Below, one piece after another: positions 1 through 8,308 of a DNA stretch of 64,000 bases. Origin of the DNA: Dictyobacter kobayashii (GTDB lineage Bacteria; Chloroflexota; Ktedonobacteria; Ktedonobacterales; Ktedonobacteraceae); NCBI RefSeq assembly GCF_003967555.1, contig NZ_BIFS01000002.1, positions 186,001-250,000 on the forward strand, given 5' to 3'. How positions within the stretch are numbered: the stretch's first letter is position 1; every line of letters starts with the position of its first letter. Both the position numbers and the translations under genes were made by a program. The notes below the pieces were generated by a model. The model saw only the letters and a list, made by a program, of their open reading frames with translations, had not been told where the DNA came from and did not search any database.

Positions 1-2
1 CG

Positions 3-816
3 ATGGCCACCAACATGATCACTGAAACGATCCGTAGGCGGAGATATCCACTGCCGGAGCCACGGGCCATCTGGACAACGAAGAGGGTTGTGAGCAAGGC
101 GCTGGCTGCGACAATGGTTCCGCGAATCCAGACAGCCGGTGTCACGATTTATGGTGCCTGGCTCTTGATCTATCATATCGGGAGACGACGCTCCCATCCC
201 TGGTGGTTGCTTGCTCTGTTCTGCCTGGCCTGCGCCTCCCTCTTGATCCCCTTGCCGAGTACCAATGTCTATTGGCTCCCAATCCTGCCGACGACGACTG
301 CTTGTTTGATGACGGCAACCAGATCACGGCTCCCTGGTGCACTCGCGGCAGGCGCCCTCTGGCTAAGTACCAGCCTCGCGCTCAGCCTCCTCACCAGGCA
401 GTGGTATATCGGTGGCCAGGTGATCCTCCTGATCTCGTTTTGCTCCACCTGTGGATGCGCGGCGACGATCCGCGAACTCGCGCTGGCCCATACGCAACTC
501 CAGGCGTATAGCGCTCAGGTGGAGGAACTCTCGGTTATCCGCGAGCGCAACCGGATTGCACGTGAGATCCACGACACGCTCGGCCATGCACTGACATTAC
601 TCGCGGTCCAGTTGGAAACAGCCACGCAGCTCGAAGCGCGCGGCGATCCCCGTCTGCTCTGGCTTCGGGCTGCTGGGTATGGGCGAGCGCGTGGCGCTCC
701 TGGATGGGACGCTGCGGGCTGGCCCTGAACCCGGGCACGGCTGGCGCGTCGAAGTGGTGCTCCCGCGGAAGATTCGGGGGCAAGCGGAAGTCAACGAAAC
801 CAGGGAGAAAGTCTAG
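3..816 (+). pseudogene. NarL-type sensor histidine kinase, internally deleted
   Basis: The first part encodes hydrophobic membrane segments (roughly residues 50-145) and then a HisKA_3 dimerisation box with the phospho-acceptor motif AREIHDTLGHALT. After LEARGDPRL the reading breaks. From base 661, in another frame, the sequence reads GFGLLGMGERVALLDGTL and a WRVEVVLP ending, which is the C-terminal end of an HATPase_c domain. Kinases of this family normally carry a linker of over 100 residues and the ATP-binding N and G1 boxes between these two parts; here both are absent. The gene therefore lost an internal segment and changed frame, so it cannot phosphorylate its partner. It ends 3 bp before the response regulator, so the two were an operon pair. 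The start may lie upstream of the window edge. Confidence 0.8.
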
Positions 817-818
817 CC

Positions 819-1514
819 ATGGCAGAGCGTATCCGTGTGGTGATTGTGGATGACCAGCGCCTGCTGCGCGAGGGCTTTCGCAAGCTCATTGAGCTGGAGC
901 CGAACCTGGAGGTAGTAGGTATGGCCGGGGATGGCGAGGAAGCGTTGGCGACAGTCAAACTCCTCTATGCCGAGCAAACAGCCCCCGATGTGGTGCTGAT
1001 GGATGTGCGCATGCCGCGTCTGGATGGCATTGCTGCGACACGTGCTTTCAAAGAGCGCTGGCCTGAGATCCACATTGTCATCCTGACAACCTTCGACGAT
1101 CGAGAACTGATCCAGTCTGGTTTGCAAGCAGGAGCCATGGGCTATGTGCTCAAAGACATCACCGCCGAGCAACTCGCCACGACCATTCGCGTGGTCGCAC
1201 AGGGGCAAGTCCTCCTGCATCCAGACGTTGCAAGCAAGGTCATTGCCTCTTTCTCCTCTGCCTCCATCGAGCCCGCAGTGACCACTCCGGTCCCCCCTGC
1301 GTTCGATGGCGTGAGCGACATGGTGCCGTTGACCGAGCGGGAGCGGGAGATCCTGGCCTTGCTTGCGCGTGGCGCTTCCAATCGCGAGATCAGCGAGACC
1401 CTCTACATCGCCGGTGGCACCGTCAAGAACCATCTCAGCAACATCCTGGGTAAGCTAAGGGTGCGCGACCGGACGCAGGCGGCCTTGAAAGCAAGAGAAC
1501 TCGGCTTGCTGTAG
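819..1514 (+). CDS. NarL/FixJ-family two-component response regulator
   Basis: This is a DNA-binding response regulator. The receiver domain (about residues 5-120) has the acidic pair D11-D12, the phospho-acceptor D62 in VVLMDVRMP and the conserved lysine in YVLKD. A linker rich in Ser, Thr and Pro leads to a LuxR-type helix-turn-helix at about 168-229 with LTEREREILALLARG and GTVKNHLSNIL. Its length of 231 residues is normal. It follows the decayed sensor kinase by 3 bp. Because that kinase lacks an ATPase domain, this regulator is now an orphan, or is phosphorylated by another kinase or a small phosphodonor. Its target cannot be read from this window; by family habit it may be an ABC exporter encoded before the left edge. 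Confidence 0.95.
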   Translation: MAERIRVVIVDDQRLLREGFRKLIELEPNLEVVGMAGDGEEALATVKLLYAEQTAPDVVLMDVRMPRLDGIAATRAFKERWPEIHIVILTTFDDRELIQSGLQAGAMGYVLKDITAEQLATTIRVVAQGQVLLHPDVASKVIASFSSASIEPAVTTPVPPAFDGVSDMVPLTEREREILALLARGASNREISETLYIAGGTVKNHLSNILGKLRVRDRTQAALKARELGLL

Positions 1515-1579
1515 TGCGGCGTCATTTTTCTCATATAAAATTTCCTGTTTGTATCGAAAACGCCGTTTTCGCTAGATCA

Positions 1580-1657
1580 CAGCCTGCATTTGCCATGTAT
1601 CGAGCTGATGAAGCGACAAAGTCCTATCGAGCATTCGCGCTTCAAGTCGTCACCCTC
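1580..1657 (+). pseudogene. Remnant of the 3' end of an ECF sigma factor gene
   Basis: A 78-bp stretch matches the C-terminal SnoaL-like part of the ECF sigma gene at 6067-6144 with five substitutions, encoding QPAFAMYRADEATKSYRAF against QPAFAVYRADEATKSYRAF. The flanking sequence is unrelated and no longer coding. It is a duplicated fragment, or the tail of a lost paralogue, in the same orientation as the intact gene. Confidence 0.7.
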
Positions 1658-1693
1658 ACCGACCTGGTATCTCTCCTTCTCTTGAGAACGCTT

Positions 1694-3103
1694 TTACCCA
1701 AATTCGACCAGGCGATGGATGTTGCCGCGTACCGGGACGCGCTCAAAGCGCCGGTCCTGGGGGAAGATGCGCATAGGCATCCCATGGGCCGGGGCAGTCT
1801 CGCTCCCTTTCGGTTCAATCCTGGCATTAGGCACAACCGCCAGACGGTACTGCTGGATCAGCATCGCTACCACCACTTTGATCTCTAGCAGCGCGAATTC
1901 CGCTGCGATACAGCGGTGTGGTCCGGCGGCGAACGGCAGATATTCGTAAGGCGTTCGGCTGAGCGTTTCCCAGCGTTGCGGCAGGAAACGGTCGGGCTCC
2001 TCATACAACTCCGGTAAGCGGTGGGTCAGGAACGGGCTGTAGAAGATCGTTGCTCCTTTGGGCAGCGCGAAGCCGCCAAGCTCACACGGCATGGCTGTGG
2101 TGCGCATGCTGGTGGGCGTGGGCGGCAACAGACGCAGGCTCTCTTTGATGACGCCATCAAGCAGGGAGAGGTGCTGAAGCGACGCAAACGTCGGGACCTC
2201 ACCGTGCAGCGTGCCATCAAGTTCAGCAAGCAGGTCAGCGTGGATGCGTGGATGCTGATGCAGCAGGAAGATGGTCCAGCTCAGTGTGGTTGAGGTGGTT
2301 ACGTGTCCAGCAGCATATAAGAAGAAGGTCTGGCTGAACAACTCGTCATCCGTGAGCCTGGTTCCGTCTTCATCATGTGCCTGCACCAGTGCGGCCAGGA
2401 CATCGGTCGCCTCGGCCTCTTGACGTTTCTGTGCAATCAGGGCGTGAAGAAAGCTTTCCCATTGCCTGGCGAGCTTGAGCGTGCGATGATAGGGCATGCC
2501 TGGTACATCGATGGACGGCGTGAACATCAGCCATTCCATTGACGCCATTAACTGCTGGAAGAGCGTCCCAATCTGGTCAATCACTCGCTCGTCATCTAGC
2601 CCGAGCAAGGTCTTGACCGTGATCCGCTGGGTGAGTCGCTTCATTTCCGCGTACAGTTCAACCTGGGAGAGCGACTGCCAGCGTTCCAGCATCCGCTGGG
2701 TGAGCGCCGCCATGTCATCGTGATACCGCCCGATCTGTCGTGCATGGAAGGCTGGCAACATCAAATGACGCTGCTGTTTATGACGCTCCCCATTCATATT
2801 GAGCAGATTCGGGAGGAAGAGGCGCCTCAAGATGGGATCTTTCATCCCTTTCATGATCTTCTCCTTTCCCCCCAAGAAGAGGGCGGGCTGCGAAAGCAAC
2901 TGGAAGTTGAGCGCAGGCCCAAAGGCAAAGACGTAGGTAGGATCACCCTGCGCCAGCGCGACAACATCCCCGTAGGTGTCATGGAGCCGAGACGTGTTCG
3001 TCCACACGTCGACGAATACTTTGGCCATATTCGCTCCTCTGCCAAGCAGCGGCAAGGCAAATGGACCGGGAAGCGTTTTTTGTGAAACGGTGTTTGTTGC
3101 CAT
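1694..3103 (-). CDS. Cytochrome P450 with atypical I-helix
   Basis: This is a 469-residue soluble cytochrome P450 that would oxidise an unknown substrate using an external redox partner. The proline-rich start LPGPFALPLLG, the ExxR motif of helix K (KESLRLLPPTP) and the heme loop FAAGPHRCIA with the thiolate ligand C398 are all visible. The I-helix oxygen-activation motif reads AGHVTTS: the usual acidic residue before the threonine is valine, which may slow proton delivery or mark a special chemistry. The start is supported by GGAGATAG upstream. A broken PadR-type regulator and two inverted repeats sit immediately upstream on the same strand. The substrate cannot be predicted. Confidence 0.92.
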   Translation of the reverse strand: MATNTVSQKTLPGPFALPLLGRGANMAKVFVDVWTNTSRLHDTYGDVVALAQGDPTYVFAFGPALNFQLLSQPALFLGGKEKIMKGMKDPILRRLFLPNLLNMNGERHKQQRHLMLPAFHARQIGRYHDDMAALTQRMLERWQSLSQVELYAEMKRLTQRITVKTLLGLDDERVIDQIGTLFQQLMASMEWLMFTPSIDVPGMPYHRTLKLARQWESFLHALIAQKRQEAEATDVLAALVQAHDEDGTRLTDDELFSQTFFLYAAGHVTTSTTLSWTIFLLHQHPRIHADLLAELDGTLHGEVPTFASLQHLSLLDGVIKESLRLLPPTPTSMRTTAMPCELGGFALPKGATIFYSPFLTHRLPELYEEPDRFLPQRWETLSRTPYEYLPFAAGPHRCIAAEFALLEIKVVVAMLIQQYRLAVVPNARIEPKGSETAPAHGMPMRIFPQDRRFERVPVRGNIHRLVEFG

Positions 3104-3137
3104 AAGACTATCTCCATTTTCTTCTCAGGTGATTTTT

Positions 3138-3227
3138 CCGCTCCTTTACGCGTTCAAAGGAGCGGCTGCGGTTGTGATGGGATGCATGGCCAAATTGTGG
3201 CTCGTCTTCTCTAAAGTCTTAGAGAAG
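3138..3227. promoter_or_regulatory. Two inverted repeats upstream of the P450 gene
   Basis: One repeat has 10-bp arms CCGCTCCTTT/AAAGGAGCGG with an 8-nt loop at 3138-3165. The second is a perfect 9-bp pair CTTCTCTAA/TTAGAGAAG with a 4-nt loop at 3206-3227. Neither is followed by a T run on the P450 strand, so operators or 5' leader hairpins fit better than terminators. The PadR gene next to them may once have acted here; that is inference. Confidence 0.4.
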
Positions 3228-3246
3228 CATTTGCGTTTGTCACAGA

Positions 3247-3538
3247 CTATCGTACATCCTGCCAACTCTTTGTCATGAGGACATGCTTCAGGTATCGATA
3301 GGTTCCGCCTTCCTCCCTGAGATTCATCGCCCCAATATCATTCGATATCACTGTCCAACTCAAGTCGCCGGACGCTGGAGTACATCGTGGCTTCCTTTAA
3401 TTCATATTCACCACCCGAACGCTCAGCAATCAGTTTGACAATCTCGTAACCGTAGCGGTCAGCTTCCGATAAGAGCCGTAAAATCATCGTATCGGTATGT
3501 CCGCGTAGCAGGTCGGAGGTCGGCTTGTTTTCACTCAT
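3247..3538 (-). pseudogene. PadR-family transcriptional regulator, broken
   Basis: The winged-helix N-terminus of a PadR repressor is clear: LLRGHTDTMILRLLSEADRYGYEIVKLI, shown in the parts LLRGHTDTMILRLLSE and DRYGYEIVKLI, then EATMYSSVRRLE. After LELDSDIE an in-frame TGA stops translation at 66 residues. The same frame then continues with the family wing motif YWGDESQGGRR, and a further one-base shift leads to TYRYLKHV. The gene thus has a nonsense codon inside the DNA-binding wing and a frameshift behind it, and the C-terminal dimerisation helix is short. A ribosome site GAGGTGATG precedes the start. It lies upstream of the P450 gene on the same strand. Confidence 0.75.
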
Positions 3539-3854
3539 ATCATCACCTCGTATTTGTATTATACGTCATGGTACTATGATTGTCAAGGTAGTATCCCAAT
3601 TGCAATACTTTGTTTGGCAAACATGATATATCCATATCAGCATCTGCCGGATTCCTGTCCTTGTTTCGTACATACTCCAATCTTGAAACTGATTACCGAC
3701 TGGCTGAGTTCGTAAAGCAGGTTGGCCCAGATCATACCCATGATATTTATGCCGAAGCTAACACCAAAGGCACAGCACGGAGAAGGCCAGGGTCGCGGTG
3801 AACTCTTGCTTCACACGATCCTGGCCTGGCTTTCAGGAAATCGGGTGTTGGATA

Positions 3855-4646
3855 CTAGTCGGCGAGGATGCCACAACTCAGATTGACAGCAGTTGCCGTC
3901 ATGGCACTGGCCTGATCGGAAGCCATAAAGGCTGCCACGTTCGCTACCTCCACAAGCGTTGGCAGCCGCCGCAAAGGAGCCGTGGCTGACTGCTGAGCCA
4001 CAACCTGCTCACGTGTGATACCTAGCGTCTCGGCAACGCGACCATACGTCTCTTGAATCGTGGCTGTCTCGGGGATAGCGTTCGACTGGAGACAGATGAC
4101 GCGGATGCCCTGCGGCCCCAGTTCTACTGCCAGGCTGCGAGTGAGCGCCTCGATGGCCGCCCATGTCGAAGACATAGCACCCAAACCAGGGACAGGCAGA
4201 CGGCTCGCCGTAGCGCTGAGCGTGACGATTACGCCTGACCTCTTTTCGACCATGTGCCGCGCAGCAGCCCTGGCGGTCAAGAAGTGGGTCTGCGTGAGGG
4301 TCGTGATGGGGAGGGCGAAGCGCTCAGCTGGCATTTCAATGAGCGGCATCCCCTGAACCCTTTGCGGAGGAAGGCCGATGGTATTGATGGAAATATCAAT
4401 GCTCCCAGCCTTCTCAGTTACTGTGCTCAGGTGCTTCTCAATGGCCAACTCATCGAGCGCATCGACCTGAGCCGCCTCGGCGACTCCTCCTCCGTCCAGG
4501 ATCTCCCTGGCCAAAGCATCGACCGAAGCCAACCGACGACCGGTCAGGAACACCCTGGCCCCCTCGCGTGCGAAGGCCCGTGCAACCGCACCGCCAATGG
4601 CTCCTCCCGCCCCATAGATCACGGCATTTTTCTTCTCAAGCAGCAT
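3855..4646 (-). CDS. SDR-family protein lacking the catalytic YxxxK
   Basis: This is a 263-residue short-chain dehydrogenase/reductase fold protein. The N-terminal Rossmann motif GAGGAIG (about residues 12-18) and the second-strand TGRR suggest NADP(H) binding, and the fold continues to the family C-terminus. The catalytic serine region LSATASR is kept, but the YxxxK position reads MSSTW in GAMSSTWAAIEALTRSLA, so both the tyrosine and the lysine are missing. The family is normally an oxidoreductase; this member may bind nucleotide without the usual hydride chemistry. A strong AGGAGG site fixes the start. The MITE-like element lies about 110 bp upstream and may influence its promoter. Confidence 0.88.
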   Translation of the reverse strand: MLLEKKNAVIYGAGGAIGGAVARAFAREGARVFLTGRRLASVDALAREILDGGGVAEAAQVDALDELAIEKHLSTVTEKAGSIDISINTIGLPPQRVQGMPLIEMPAERFALPITTLTQTHFLTARAAARHMVEKRSGVIVTLSATASRLPVPGLGAMSSTWAAIEALTRSLAVELGPQGIRVICLQSNAIPETATIQETYGRVAETLGITREQVVAQQSATAPLRRLPTLVEVANVAAFMASDQASAMTATAVNLSCGILAD

Positions 4647-4757
4647 GTTGATCCTCCTGATGTGTTCTCATCTTTTTTCTTCTATCTGTCAGAGTGGCTT
4701 CTGCTGAGCAGACCCTCCAGCAACAATGTCGAGTCATACCCAGTTGGATAGCACTTA

Positions 4758-5012
4758 TTAAACTGTCGTAAAGAGCAAAACTGTGCGGTCTGATGGAGAT
4801 GTTTCCTGCTTGATAGGACAGGTGATGCGCACGATTTTGGAGCGCTCGGACGAATGGCAAAGAGCCTGCATCATGTGGTAGCATAAGCATGTTTGGCGCA
4901 AGAATATCGCACCAGCGGCCTGCTTGCATTGATGAGCCAGTTCAGCGGCGAGAAGCTGAGCAGAAAATATCTCCCATCAGACCGCACAGTTTTGCTCTTT
5001 ACGACAGTTTAA
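4758..5012. mobile_element. MITE-like element with ~40-bp terminal inverted repeats
   Basis: Two inverted copies of a sequence beginning TTAAACTGTCGTAAAGAGC form the ends (4758-4800 and 4969-5012), nearly identical over about 42 bp with one indel. The 255-bp element is flanked on both sides by TA, the target-site duplication made by IS630/Tc1-mariner transposases. The interior encodes nothing recognisable, so it would be non-autonomous. It sits between the divergently oriented SDR and sigma-factor genes. Confidence 0.75.
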
Positions 5013-5091
5013 TATCTATCCGACGGGGGCGTTCCGATGATAGTGGGCGCACGAACAGGGTAGCATACTCAAGTGGAGCAGGTCGAAAAAG

Positions 5092-6246
5092 ATGGGAACA
5101 CATCCAATAGCCCGGACAAGCGCGAGAGTTCCAGCAAACAGGACTCTCCAAAAAAACATAGCAACCAGGGGAAACAGTGTGGCCGAGAAACATAGGAAGA
5201 CTGATCACGTTCATGAGGCTCTGATCACAGATGTTGCTGCCCATGGCCAATCTGAGCGTGACCTCTTGATAGAACCCTATCGCAGGGAGTTACTCTTGCA
5301 CTGTTATCGCCTCCTGGGGTCACTCTACGATGCCGAGGATGCAGTACAAGAAGCCATGCTGCGGGCCTGGCGGCACTTTGACACGTTCACGGATCTGGGT
5401 CCGGGATCGCTGCGCACCTGGCTGTACACGATTGCAACCAACACCAGCCTGGATACCCTCAAGAAACGTTCAGCTCGCACGCTGCCAACCGCAACCTCTC
5501 GTATGTCCGACCCGGCGAGGCCAGTTGCGCCCAGAAGTGACGAAGTGCTCTGGCTTGAACCTTTCCCTGACAGTTGGCTGACTGAGGCGACCGAGAATCC
5601 GGAAGCACGCTATACCAGACAGGAGAGTGTTTCGCTGGCCTTCCTTACCGCCCTACAGTTGCTCCCACCCCGCCAACGAGCCATCTTGCTCCTCTCGGAT
5701 GTGCTGGACTGGCGTGCCGTCGAGATCGCGCAACTGCTTGAGATCTCGGTCTCAGCAGTGAACAGCGCCTTGCACCGCGCTCGGGTGACGCTTGAGAAAA
5801 ACTATCACAGTGAGCAGCGAGAGCTGCCGCAGGTCAGCCACGCTGATACAGCCACGAATATGTTGCTTGCCCGCTATCTGCAGGCGTGGGAAACAGACGA
5901 TGTGGATGGACTCGTGACCCTTCTGAAAGAAGATGCGACGCTCTCCATGCCACCGGTCCCTTCGTGGTACCAGGGACGAGAAGCGATTCGTACGATGCTC
6001 CTTGCTGTCTTATTTCCATCTGGCGTGCAGAAGCGGTGGCGTTTATTTCCGACGCGCGCCAATAGTCAGCCTGCATTTGCCGTGTATCGAGCTGACGAAG
6101 CGACGAAGTCCTATCGAGCGTTCGCGCTTCAAGTCGTTACCCTCGATGGTTCGCGGCGCGATCAGGGGCAGGTCGCCGATGTGACGGCATTCCTTAGTCC
6201 GAAGCTTGTCACTTCTTTCGGCTTCCCACTTCAACTCCCCCAATAA
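5092..6246 (+). CDS. ECF RNA polymerase sigma factor with SnoaL-like C-terminus
   Basis: Extracytoplasmic-function sigma factor of the SigX5/SigJ-like type. Region 2 begins near residue 62 with YRRELLLHCYRLLGSLYDAE and the -10-binding AEDAVQEAMLRAWR. Region 4 is at about 180-235 with LPPRQRAILLLSDVL and the helix-turn-helix EIAQLLEISVSAVNSALHRAR split over its two helices. A C-terminal SnoaL/NTF2-like domain (about 255-375) follows; in ECF groups with this tail it modulates sigma activity in place of a separate anti-sigma factor. The first 30 or so residues are not conserved in style, and a GTG at codon 30 is a possible later start. A fragment of the same 3' end lies at 1580-1657. Confidence 0.88.
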   Translation: MGTHPIARTSARVPANRTLQKNIATRGNSVAEKHRKTDHVHEALITDVAAHGQSERDLLIEPYRRELLLHCYRLLGSLYDAEDAVQEAMLRAWRHFDTFTDLGPGSLRTWLYTIATNTSLDTLKKRSARTLPTATSRMSDPARPVAPRSDEVLWLEPFPDSWLTEATENPEARYTRQESVSLAFLTALQLLPPRQRAILLLSDVLDWRAVEIAQLLEISVSAVNSALHRARVTLEKNYHSEQRELPQVSHADTATNMLLARYLQAWETDDVDGLVTLLKEDATLSMPPVPSWYQGREAIRTMLLAVLFPSGVQKRWRLFPTRANSQPAFAVYRADEATKSYRAFALQVVTLDGSRRDQGQVADVTAFLSPKLVTSFGFPLQLPQ

Positions 6247-6388
6247 ATGCAGCATCCCGCGCTTATACCCCATTGGTTTTTCGAGAAGTTGACGAACAGA
6301 GCCACTCACTCGTACACGCTGTCCGCCGGCGTTGCGGCAACTTTTACCTGGTCCGGAAGAGACGACTAATATAACGTACGATCCTCGC

Positions 6389-6418
6389 GGTCGTTTCCGC
6401 CGCGCGGCGGAAACGACC
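6389..6418. repeat. Perfect 30-bp palindrome between convergent genes
   Basis: The two 15-base halves, starting GGTCGTTTCCGCCGC, are exact reverse complements with no spacer. It lies between the ends of the convergent sigma-factor and ABC ATPase genes. There is no clear T run on either side, so it may be a weak bidirectional terminator or a dispersed palindrome. Confidence 0.7.
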
Positions 6419-6432
6419 ACAAAGGTCGTAAG

Positions 6433-8304
6433 CTACAGGGGTTGGCTGTCAGCCAGGCTCTCGAGTTTGGGGATGGCATCCAGCAGGAGCCGCGTGTATT
6501 CATCAGATGGATGGCGAATGACGTTCTGGGCCGTTCCTTGTTCTACCACCTTACCATGATTGAGCACCAGTATCTCATCTGAGAGGAGGCGGGCACTCAA
6601 GAGGTCGTGGGTGATATAGAGCATGGCAATCCGGCGCTCCCGCACCAGCTTGTCGAGCAGTTGCAGGATCTCGGCCCGTATCGATACGTCCAGCATCGAG
6701 ATCGGTTCGTCCGCGATGATGATATCGGGATCAGGCGCCAGTGCTCGCGCCACGACGACACGCTGTCGCTGTCCACCCGATAGCTGGTGGGGACGCTTGT
6801 CCTCAAACTGCTCAGCCGGTGACAGGCCCACCGTCTCTAGCAGGTCGCGTACCTGCTGGCGGGCCTGCGCAGCGTTGACCCTCCCATAGTTCAACAGGGG
6901 ACGTATCAAGAGATATTGGATCGTGTGAGCCGGGTTCAGGGCGGAAAATGGGTCCTGAAACACATACTGCACGTGCTTGCGATAATCATGCAGCGCTTTC
7001 CCCCATAAATTGTTCACCTGCGTCTTGCCAAACCTGATGCTGCCGCTGCTCGGATTCTCGGTGCCGGTAATCAGACGAGCGATGGTCGTTTTGCCGCTAC
7101 CGCTCTGGCCCACCAATCCAGTCACATGGCCCGCGCGCAGATTGAATGAGACATCATCGACCGCGATCACTGAGGACTTCTTGAAGCCTGTCCTTCGCTG
7201 GTATATTTTGCCGATATTCTCGACGCGCAGCACCTCGTCCCCCTCTAGCTTCATGGCCTTATGCGATGTGGCCTCGGAAAAGGCGGCATCCTTCAACTTT
7301 GGTCCATCCGCCAGACCTCGATCGCGCACCTCTTCTCGCGACTCCCACTGCATCTGAGCAACATGACAGGCTGCCTTACCGTCCCACATCTGCACCAGCT
7401 TTGGCGCGCTCTGCCTGCAGATCTGGATCGCTTCGGGGCAGCGAGGGGCGTAAGGACAGGCTTTGGGTGGCCTGGTCAGGTCGGGTGGACGGCCCGGGAT
7501 GTAGCTGATCGCCACATCTTCGGCGGACGGGTCGGCGTATGAACCGAGCAGACCATGGGTATATGGGTGAATAGGATGCTTTAACATACCGCTCTTCGGC
7601 GCATCCTCGATCACTTCTCCCGCGTACATTACCAGTATCCGATCGGATACCTCCAACACGGTCCCCAGGTCATGACTGATAAACAGGACCGCGAAACCCT
7701 GCTGGCGCTGCAGCTCGCGCAGGTTCTGGATAATCTCCTTCTGCACCAATACGTCCAGACCAGTAGTTGGCTCATCGAGCAGCACGAACCTGGGTTTGAG
7801 GGCCAGGGCCAGGGCCAGGGCGACCCTCTGCTTCATACCACCTGATAATTCGTGCGGATAGAAGCGCATAAACGAGGGGTCGATTTTGACCATCTGCAGC
7901 AGCTCGGCCGTACGTTCGCGGATCTGCTCGTTGCTCAGGTCAGATTTTTCTTTCATGACGTCCCGGAACTGTGCCTCGATCCTCGTCACGGGATTCAAGG
8001 AGTTCATGCTGCTCTGGAATACAGTAGAGAAGTCTCGCCAGCGCATCTGGCGCAGTTCCTCTGCGGGTATGCTGGTCAGATCCTTCCCTTCGAAGCGCAC
8101 GTTGCCAGCCGTGATACGTCCCGGCGGCAGCAGCAACTGCAATATGGCGTTGCCCAGTGTGGACTTACCACTACCAGACTCTCCAACTAGTCCCACAAAC
8201 TCACCAGCTTTGAGCTCAAAGCTGACGTTACGCACCGCGAACAGAGGCGGTCGCTGCTTGGTGGCATACGTAACGTCGAGATTTTCGACTTCAAGCAGGG
8301 CCAT
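6433..8304 (-). CDS. Fused double ATP-binding protein of Opp/Dpp ABC transporter
   Basis: One 623-residue chain joins the two ATPases that are usually separate (OppD and OppF type). The first half carries Walker A GESGSGKST, signature LSGGMKQR and Walker B VLLDEPTTGLD, followed by the oligopeptide-family C-terminal cysteine motif CPYAPRCPEA. The second half has Walker A GQSGSGKTT, signature LSGGQRQR and Walker B IIADEPISMLD. It drives uptake through the two permeases just upstream, 4 bp away. The operon also holds a binding protein and a ROK regulator, and a GH35 gene is divergent, so an oligosaccharide is a more likely cargo than a peptide; that is inferred from context. Confidence 0.95.
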   Translation of the reverse strand: MALLEVENLDVTYATKQRPPLFAVRNVSFELKAGEFVGLVGESGSGKSTLGNAILQLLLPPGRITAGNVRFEGKDLTSIPAEELRQMRWRDFSTVFQSSMNSLNPVTRIEAQFRDVMKEKSDLSNEQIRERTAELLQMVKIDPSFMRFYPHELSGGMKQRVALALALALKPRFVLLDEPTTGLDVLVQKEIIQNLRELQRQQGFAVLFISHDLGTVLEVSDRILVMYAGEVIEDAPKSGMLKHPIHPYTHGLLGSYADPSAEDVAISYIPGRPPDLTRPPKACPYAPRCPEAIQICRQSAPKLVQMWDGKAACHVAQMQWESREEVRDRGLADGPKLKDAAFSEATSHKAMKLEGDEVLRVENIGKIYQRRTGFKKSSVIAVDDVSFNLRAGHVTGLVGQSGSGKTTIARLITGTENPSSGSIRFGKTQVNNLWGKALHDYRKHVQYVFQDPFSALNPAHTIQYLLIRPLLNYGRVNAAQARQQVRDLLETVGLSPAEQFEDKRPHQLSGGQRQRVVVARALAPDPDIIIADEPISMLDVSIRAEILQLLDKLVRERRIAMLYITHDLLSARLLSDEILVLNHGKVVEQGTAQNVIRHPSDEYTRLLLDAIPKLESLADSQPL

Positions 8305-8308
8305 AATC

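Noticed and set aside
1514..1888. Open frame of 124 codons after the response regulator
   Set aside because: Only the sigma-factor remnant inside it looks like protein. The rest runs antisense through the P450 gene, and there is no ribosome site.
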